From Myroides injenensis M09-0166 (lineage in GTDB: Bacteria > Bacteroidota > Bacteroidia > Flavobacteriales > Flavobacteriaceae), in NCBI RefSeq assembly GCF_000246945.1, contig NZ_BAEX01000008.1:1-58584 (forward strand): a stretch of 58,584 bases of DNA. Reading direction: 5' to 3'. The translations under genes and the position numbers were made by a program. Within the stretch, counting starts at the first letter, position 1; every line of letters begins with the position of its first letter. The notes beneath the pieces were generated by a model. It was given only the letters and a program-made list of their open reading frames with translations, was not told the DNA's origin and searched no databases. This document shows, piece after piece, positions 54,368 through 58,584 of this stretch.

Positions 54368-55534
54368 GTGAAAAAAGGATTTTTGTCCATATTTAAAGGT
54401 GAGTTTGTAAGAATATTTACAAGTCCAAGGTTATTAATTTTAATGCTTGGAGTCCCTTTGATTTTATTCATTTACTATGCCTCTTTACTTAGTAAGGGAG
54501 TATCGAGAGATCTTCCTATTACTCTGTTAGATCTAGATAAAAGTGAATTATCACGAGAATTTGCTAGAATGCTCGATGCTACACCTACAATGGAAATAGC
54601 CTATGAGGTTAGTGATGAGTTACAGGGACAAAAAACAATTAAAAGGGGTGAGTCTTTTGCTTTAATCATTATACCAAAAGATTTTCAGAAGAATGTTCAA
54701 AAGGGATTACTTCCTAATTTGACATGTTACTATAATGGACAATATTTATTGCCAGCGGGGTTAATATTACGTGATTTTCAAACGACAGCAACTATGTTTG
54801 CTGCTGGGGCTAAGGTGCTAACATTACAAAATGGTGGTTTAATGCCTGAGCAGGCGGCAGCTTCAGTATTGCCAGTCGGTACTGATTCTCATGTTTTATA
54901 CAATCCTTACACGAGTTATGAAATCTATTTGAATATCGCTTTCATGCCGATGGCATTTCAGATAGTAATAATGGTAGTGTCTGTATATGTATTCGGCTCG
55001 GTATTAAAATATCGCAGAGGAAAAGAACTATATGAACAAGGCAATGGTAATATTTTTGTTATCATGTTTGGTAAAATTTTACCTTACACTACTGTTTTCT
55101 TTATAATAGGATTCTTTATGAATTGCCTTTTATATTATAAAATAGGTGTTCCATTGCAGGGAAGTTTTTTAGTGATAAATTTATTCTTCTTATCTTTTAT
55201 TTTAGTGTGTCAAGGTATTGCATTTTTTCTAGCATCAGTGATGTCTAGTTTGCGTACAGCGCTAAGTATTGGAGGTTCTTATTCTGCTTTAGCTTTCTCT
55301 TTTGCAGGATATACGTTTCCACTAGAAGGAATGAGTCCCTTTATTCGTGCACTGAATTATATATTTCCTTTCCACTCTTATATGCGTTTTACAGTTGATT
55401 ATGCTATTCGAGGATTGGCATTTAATAGCTCTCAGCAAGGTTATGTGATTACCTTAGCTGTGTTTGCATGTATTGGGATGATTGGTATACCATTTTATAG
55501 TAAACGCTTACAGAAAGGAGGATATGATGTTTAA
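54368..55534 (+). CDS. ABC-2 type permease, first of a pair
   Basis: A 388-residue membrane protein of the ABC2_membrane_3 type (YhhJ/YbhR-like): one N-terminal helix (about 18-38), a large extracytoplasmic domain (40-190), then five helices. It starts with GTG. No ATP-binding gene is in the operon. It overlaps the second permease gene, and the overlap carries a clear Shine-Dalgarno sequence. Confidence 0.9.
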   Translation: MKKGFLSIFKGEFVRIFTSPRLLILMLGVPLILFIYYASLLSKGVSRDLPITLLDLDKSELSREFARMLDATPTMEIAYEVSDELQGQKTIKRGESFALIIIPKDFQKNVQKGLLPNLTCYYNGQYLLPAGLILRDFQTTATMFAAGAKVLTLQNGGLMPEQAAASVLPVGTDSHVLYNPYTSYEIYLNIAFMPMAFQIVIMVVSVYVFGSVLKYRRGKELYEQGNGNIFVIMFGKILPYTTVFFIIGFFMNCLLYYKIGVPLQGSFLVINLFFLSFILVCQGIAFFLASVMSSLRTALSIGGSYSALAFSFAGYTFPLEGMSPFIRALNYIFPFHSYMRFTVDYAIRGLAFNSSQQGYVITLAVFACIGMIGIPFYSKRLQKGGYDV

Positions 55535-56723
55535 GAATCTAATCGAAAGTTGGTCACTAGTTTTAGAGGCATGTAAACGAGAGTTTAAATTAATATTCTC
55601 TGACTCTGCTATTATCATGTCTTATATTCTCTCTATATTACTTGTAGGATTTTTCTATTCTTACGTTTATTCATTGGAGACTTTTAATGATCTACCTGTG
55701 GTAGTTGTCGATCAGGATCAATCAAAATTGAGTAGAAAGCTAGAGCAGATGATAGATGCAACTCCTCAATTGTCTGTTGATTATCATACGACAAGTCTTG
55801 AGAAAGCTCGTCAAATGTATGATGAAGAAATAATTAAGGGAATTATCGTTATTCCTAAGGATTTTGGTAAAGACGTACAGAAAGGGATAGTCCCATCAAT
55901 ATCTGCTTATTGTGATGCATCGTATATGTTGTATTATAAGCAGACTATTGGAGCAGTAATGAAAGCTGTGGGAACTTTCAACGGACAGATAGAAGTTAAT
56001 AAAGCGATGAGCCAAGGAATTCCTATGGAACAAGCTGTTGCTACGCGTCGACCATTTAATATAACGGCATCTGCATTGTATAATATTAATGTTGGATATG
56101 CTACATTTTTGATACCTGTAGTGTATATTATTGCCTTACAAGTGCTACAATTATCAGGTATGGGTATTTTGGGTGGAACCTTGCGAGAAAAGGGTTTACT
56201 TACGTCTACTTTTGCGTATGCTAATAGACGTTTTGGAAGTGTCTTTTTAACTTTAGGACGCAGTTTAGCTTATCTGATAATTTCAATGACATTGTTATTT
56301 ATTGAAACAACAGTGATTAATCATGTCTATAATTTTCCACAGAGAGGTAATCTGTTTGAAATCATGTTGTTTTTAATACCTTTTGTATTATCAGTAACAT
56401 TTATAGGGATGTCGCTGGTTAATATTTTTAGAAGGAGAGAAGATGCGATTATGACTATCACAATTTTTTCAATACCTACTTTGTTATTATCTGGAGTATC
56501 TTGGCCTACAGTATCTTTTCCTGCTTGGATTAAAGCGCTTTCCTTTTTCGTTCCTAGTACAGTGGGCGCGCAAGGATATGTATCTTTGACTCAATTTGGA
56601 GCTTCACTACATGAGATAAATGACATGTTTATTCAAATGTGGCTGTTGTGTATCTTTTATTTTGTCATAGCAGTTTGGACAAATAGGAGATTTATGAAAA
56701 TGAAAACAACTAATTCAATATAA
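55527..56723 (+). CDS. ABC-2 type permease, second of a pair
   Basis: A 398-residue paralogue of the preceding permease with the same layout: N-terminal helix (about 25-45), external domain, five C-terminal helices. Both carry the matching segments LDATPT or IDATPQ and IIPKDFxK. The start at 55527 is chosen because AGGAGG at 55516-55521 is 5 bases upstream; ATG at 55524 is only 2 bases away and the longer frame from 55482 lacks family support. The pair presumably forms a heterodimer. Confidence 0.88.
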   Translation: MFKNLIESWSLVLEACKREFKLIFSDSAIIMSYILSILLVGFFYSYVYSLETFNDLPVVVVDQDQSKLSRKLEQMIDATPQLSVDYHTTSLEKARQMYDEEIIKGIIVIPKDFGKDVQKGIVPSISAYCDASYMLYYKQTIGAVMKAVGTFNGQIEVNKAMSQGIPMEQAVATRRPFNITASALYNINVGYATFLIPVVYIIALQVLQLSGMGILGGTLREKGLLTSTFAYANRRFGSVFLTLGRSLAYLIISMTLLFIETTVINHVYNFPQRGNLFEIMLFLIPFVLSVTFIGMSLVNIFRRREDAIMTITIFSIPTLLLSGVSWPTVSFPAWIKALSFFVPSTVGAQGYVSLTQFGASLHEINDMFIQMWLLCIFYFVIAVWTNRRFMKMKTTNSI

Positions 56724-56736
56724 TTTTAAATCCATT

Positions 56737-56774
56737 AAAAAGCCGATGTATATATTTTACATCGGCTTTTTTTT
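56737..56774. terminator. bidirectional terminator after the efflux operon
   Basis: 14-bp stem (56737-56750 with 56758-56771, core GCCGATGTA), 7-nt loop, T-tract on the plus side. It also borders the convergent DUF6929-like gene. Confidence 0.88.
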
Positions 56775-57612
56775 ATTTTTTAAATGAGAGCTTATATATA
56801 CCTGTGTTTTTATTAGGATCATCGGGATCTTCACATAGTAAGAATTCTAATTGGTTATCAGTATTCTTATAAAGTGTGATTCCTTCAAATTTATTTGTAG
56901 TACTAATAGTTTTAACCTTATCTAGTTTTAAGTTTTTAGTATTAATTCTTCCGATTATTGTACCTTCTATGACTCCATCATCATAGTTAGAATTTGTGTT
57001 TTCGGCAGCCGCTAAGAAATAAAAATAATCATCAACTTTAACTGCATCTGTAAAACTTGTCTGTACCTTATTTAATTTAGGTAATTTGATAGGCACAAAA
57101 GTGATTCTAAAGTTATCTATTATACTCTCGCCTTCTACTATAAATATTCCATTTTTGTGTTGAGGGCCATTTCCTCTATTAAAGAAATACCAAATATCCT
57201 TATCATAGACAGCACCTTCAATATTAAAATCTTCATCATCTATTTGAGCAAATGATTTCATAGATTCATATAAAATATCTAACTGTTGTACACTTACAAC
57301 ATCATTAGTTAGTTTATGAACTTCTACCAGGTCTATTCTGTTTTGTTTTGACCCAGAACCAAAGATATAAAAGTTACTTGCAGTCTGTGTAATAGATTCA
57401 AAGTCTGGTTTTATTTCCTTTTCTATGTTTTCTCTACCATAGTAATAATCTGATAGAGGTGTTTTTGTTAAGACTTCATTATTTATATCATAATGATATA
57501 AATATGTGCTGTCATCAGTTATTACATGTATAGTATCATCATTATAGATAAGTCCAGAAGCTGCACTAATGCCAAATAATTGAAATAATAATTCTAAGGT
57601 CAATTGCTTCAT
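56773..57612 (-). CDS. DUF6929-like beta-propeller protein
   Basis: A 279-residue protein that I match by memory to DUF6929. It is beta-rich with recurring blades (LIYNDDTIHVITDD, FYIFGSGSKQNR, FFNRGNG, FTDAVKVDDYFYFLAAAENT, KFEGITLYK), suggesting a propeller. The N-terminus is moderately hydrophobic but not a clear signal peptide. No function is known. It is divergent from the PPK2 gene, with only 39 bases between starts. Confidence 0.7.
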   Translation of the reverse strand: MKQLTLELLFQLFGISAASGLIYNDDTIHVITDDSTYLYHYDINNEVLTKTPLSDYYYGRENIEKEIKPDFESITQTASNFYIFGSGSKQNRIDLVEVHKLTNDVVSVQQLDILYESMKSFAQIDDEDFNIEGAVYDKDIWYFFNRGNGPQHKNGIFIVEGESIIDNFRITFVPIKLPKLNKVQTSFTDAVKVDDYFYFLAAAENTNSNYDDGVIEGTIIGRINTKNLKLDKVKTISTTNKFEGITLYKNTDNQLEFLLCEDPDDPNKNTGIYKLSFKK

Positions 57613-57681
57613 AAAAATAATTTAAAAGATTCACTCAAATCTAAGTAAAAAATGGTAATTTATACATTTAAAAAAAATGTT

Positions 57682-58557
57682 ATGGATGCAGAAGAAAAGT
57701 ATAAAGTAATAGCCCCTATAAATTTGGATGATTTGCCGACATTGCCAGATCCTATTATGAAATCTAAAAAGGCAATCCGCAAATTAGAAAAATTAAGTAG
57801 AAAACTTGGTAAATTTCAAGATGTATTATATGCAAATAATAAGTACAGTGTATTAATATGTATACAGGGGATGGATACTGCAGGTAAAGATAGTTTAATA
57901 CGTGAAGTATTTAAATCTTTTAATGCAAGGGGAGTAGTAGTGCAAAGTTTTAAGAAGCCAACTTCCTATGAACTAGAACATGATTACCTATGGCGTCATT
58001 ATGTCAATCTTCCTGAACGCGGTAAATTTACCGTATTTAACCGTACTCATTATGAAAATGTACTAGTATCAAGAGTACATCCTACTATTGTTTTAAATGA
58101 GCGTATTCCATCTATAAATACTGTGGAAGATATTAATAATGATTTCTGGGAAAAACGCTATGATGAAATTGTTAATTTTGAAAATCACATAAGTAACAAT
58201 GGCGTTATTGTATTAAAGTTTTTTCTTCATTTAAGTAAAGGAGAACAAAAACGTAGAATCTTACGAAGATTAGATAAAGAAAAACACAATTGGAAGTTTG
58301 CTCCTGATGATGTAAAAGAAAGAGAATATTGGGATGAATATCAGAAATATTATGAAATTGCAATAAATAAAACGTCAACAGAAAAGTGTCCTTGGTATGT
58401 AATTCCTGCAGACAATAAGGATATGTGCCGTTATTTATTTGCAAAAATATTAGAAGAGGTATTTAGTAAATATACAGATGTGAAAATCCCAGAATTATCA
58501 GAAGATGTGAAAAAAGACTTAGAGTTCTATAAGCAATATCTTCTTGCTGAAAAATAA
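57682..58557 (+). CDS. polyphosphate kinase 2 family protein
   Basis: A PPK2-type enzyme that moves phosphate between polyphosphate and nucleotides. The core shows Walker A IQGMDTAGKDSLIREVF near residue 65, the lid region FNRTHYENVLVSRVHP, and the charged stretch LSKGEQKRRILRRLD. With 291 residues from ATG 57682 (301 from 57652) it is a single-domain, class III-like or class I PPK2; donor and acceptor cannot be set by eye. The later ATG fits relatives better, but both starts are possible. Confidence 0.9.
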   Translation: MDAEEKYKVIAPINLDDLPTLPDPIMKSKKAIRKLEKLSRKLGKFQDVLYANNKYSVLICIQGMDTAGKDSLIREVFKSFNARGVVVQSFKKPTSYELEHDYLWRHYVNLPERGKFTVFNRTHYENVLVSRVHPTIVLNERIPSINTVEDINNDFWEKRYDEIVNFENHISNNGVIVLKFFLHLSKGEQKRRILRRLDKEKHNWKFAPDDVKEREYWDEYQKYYEIAINKTSTEKCPWYVIPADNKDMCRYLFAKILEEVFSKYTDVKIPELSEDVKKDLEFYKQYLLAEK

Positions 58558-58584
58558 ATAAAAAAGCCCTAATATACTACGTGT

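Noticed and set aside
1-58584. CRISPR array
   Set aside because: No run of regularly spaced identical repeats was found; the repeats seen are pairs or short tandems.
1-58584. tRNA or rRNA genes
   Set aside because: No T-loop GGTTCRANTCC pattern with a matching acceptor stem and no rRNA-like sequence was noticed.

Overview
The window looks like chromosomal core sequence from a member of the Flavobacteriaceae (Bacteroidota), in the range of Flavobacterium or Myroides; the species cannot be fixed from sequence alone. The signs are low G+C, Bacteroidota promoters (-33 TTTG, -7 TAnnTTTG) in front of many genes, few Shine-Dalgarno sites, and lineage-typical families (DUF4290, DUF3276/PUR, DUF5686, DUF4369, DUF1573, a long NusB, permease-M1 peptidase and cyclophilin-FKBP fusions). 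Most genes are housekeeping. No prophage, CRISPR array, tRNA or rRNA was seen.

Layout. 1-9.2 kb: end of an HU gene, fmt and recQ (overlapping by 4 bases), a P-loop NTPase, then DUF493, DUF4290 and murA on the + strand, converging on a DUF5686 outer-membrane protein with a probable frameshift and aroQ. 9.2-20 kb: an outer-membrane barrel protein, xerD, rny, a 6S RNA downstream of zapA and a ZapB-like gene, an M23 peptidase, a lipoprotein, an isolated cobT, a Crp-type regulator, DUF4369 and ybaB. 20-36.5 kb: a G+C-rich island in a gene-free gap, an S9 oligopeptidase, a cysteine synthase-like enzyme, SulP, an ABC ATPase with a permease-aminopeptidase fusion, rplS with a structured leader, trmD, an SMR transporter, a repeat-bearing gap, an MFS transporter, a dual-domain PPIase and a threonine dehydratase-like enzyme. 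36.5-50.8 kb: a DMT transporter, a glutamate synthase-domain protein, a CLC transporter with a fluoride riboswitch, a PUR protein, an ABC exporter, nusB-DUF1573-yajC, gap, lipA, nhaA and an ABC-F protein. 50.8-58.6 kb: a gap with an IS3-family remnant, a TolC/HlyD/ABC-2 efflux operon without an ATPase, a DUF6929-like protein and a PPK2-type kinase.

How parts work together. The fluoride riboswitch and CLC gene form a self-contained fluoride-defence unit. The zap genes and 6S RNA reproduce a linkage known from other bacteria. rplS has its own promoter and a folded leader, which suggests autogenous control. nusB-DUF1573-yajC and TolC-HlyD-permease-permease are clear operons. Many genes end in strong hairpins, often shared by convergent pairs.

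I did not find a convincing multi-gene system that is wholly new. The best leads for something undescribed are the 55% G+C island near 20.4 kb, flanked by 10-bp direct repeats and carrying a 17-bp inverted repeat, and the 35-nt repeat pair around the 32.4-33.3 kb gap.
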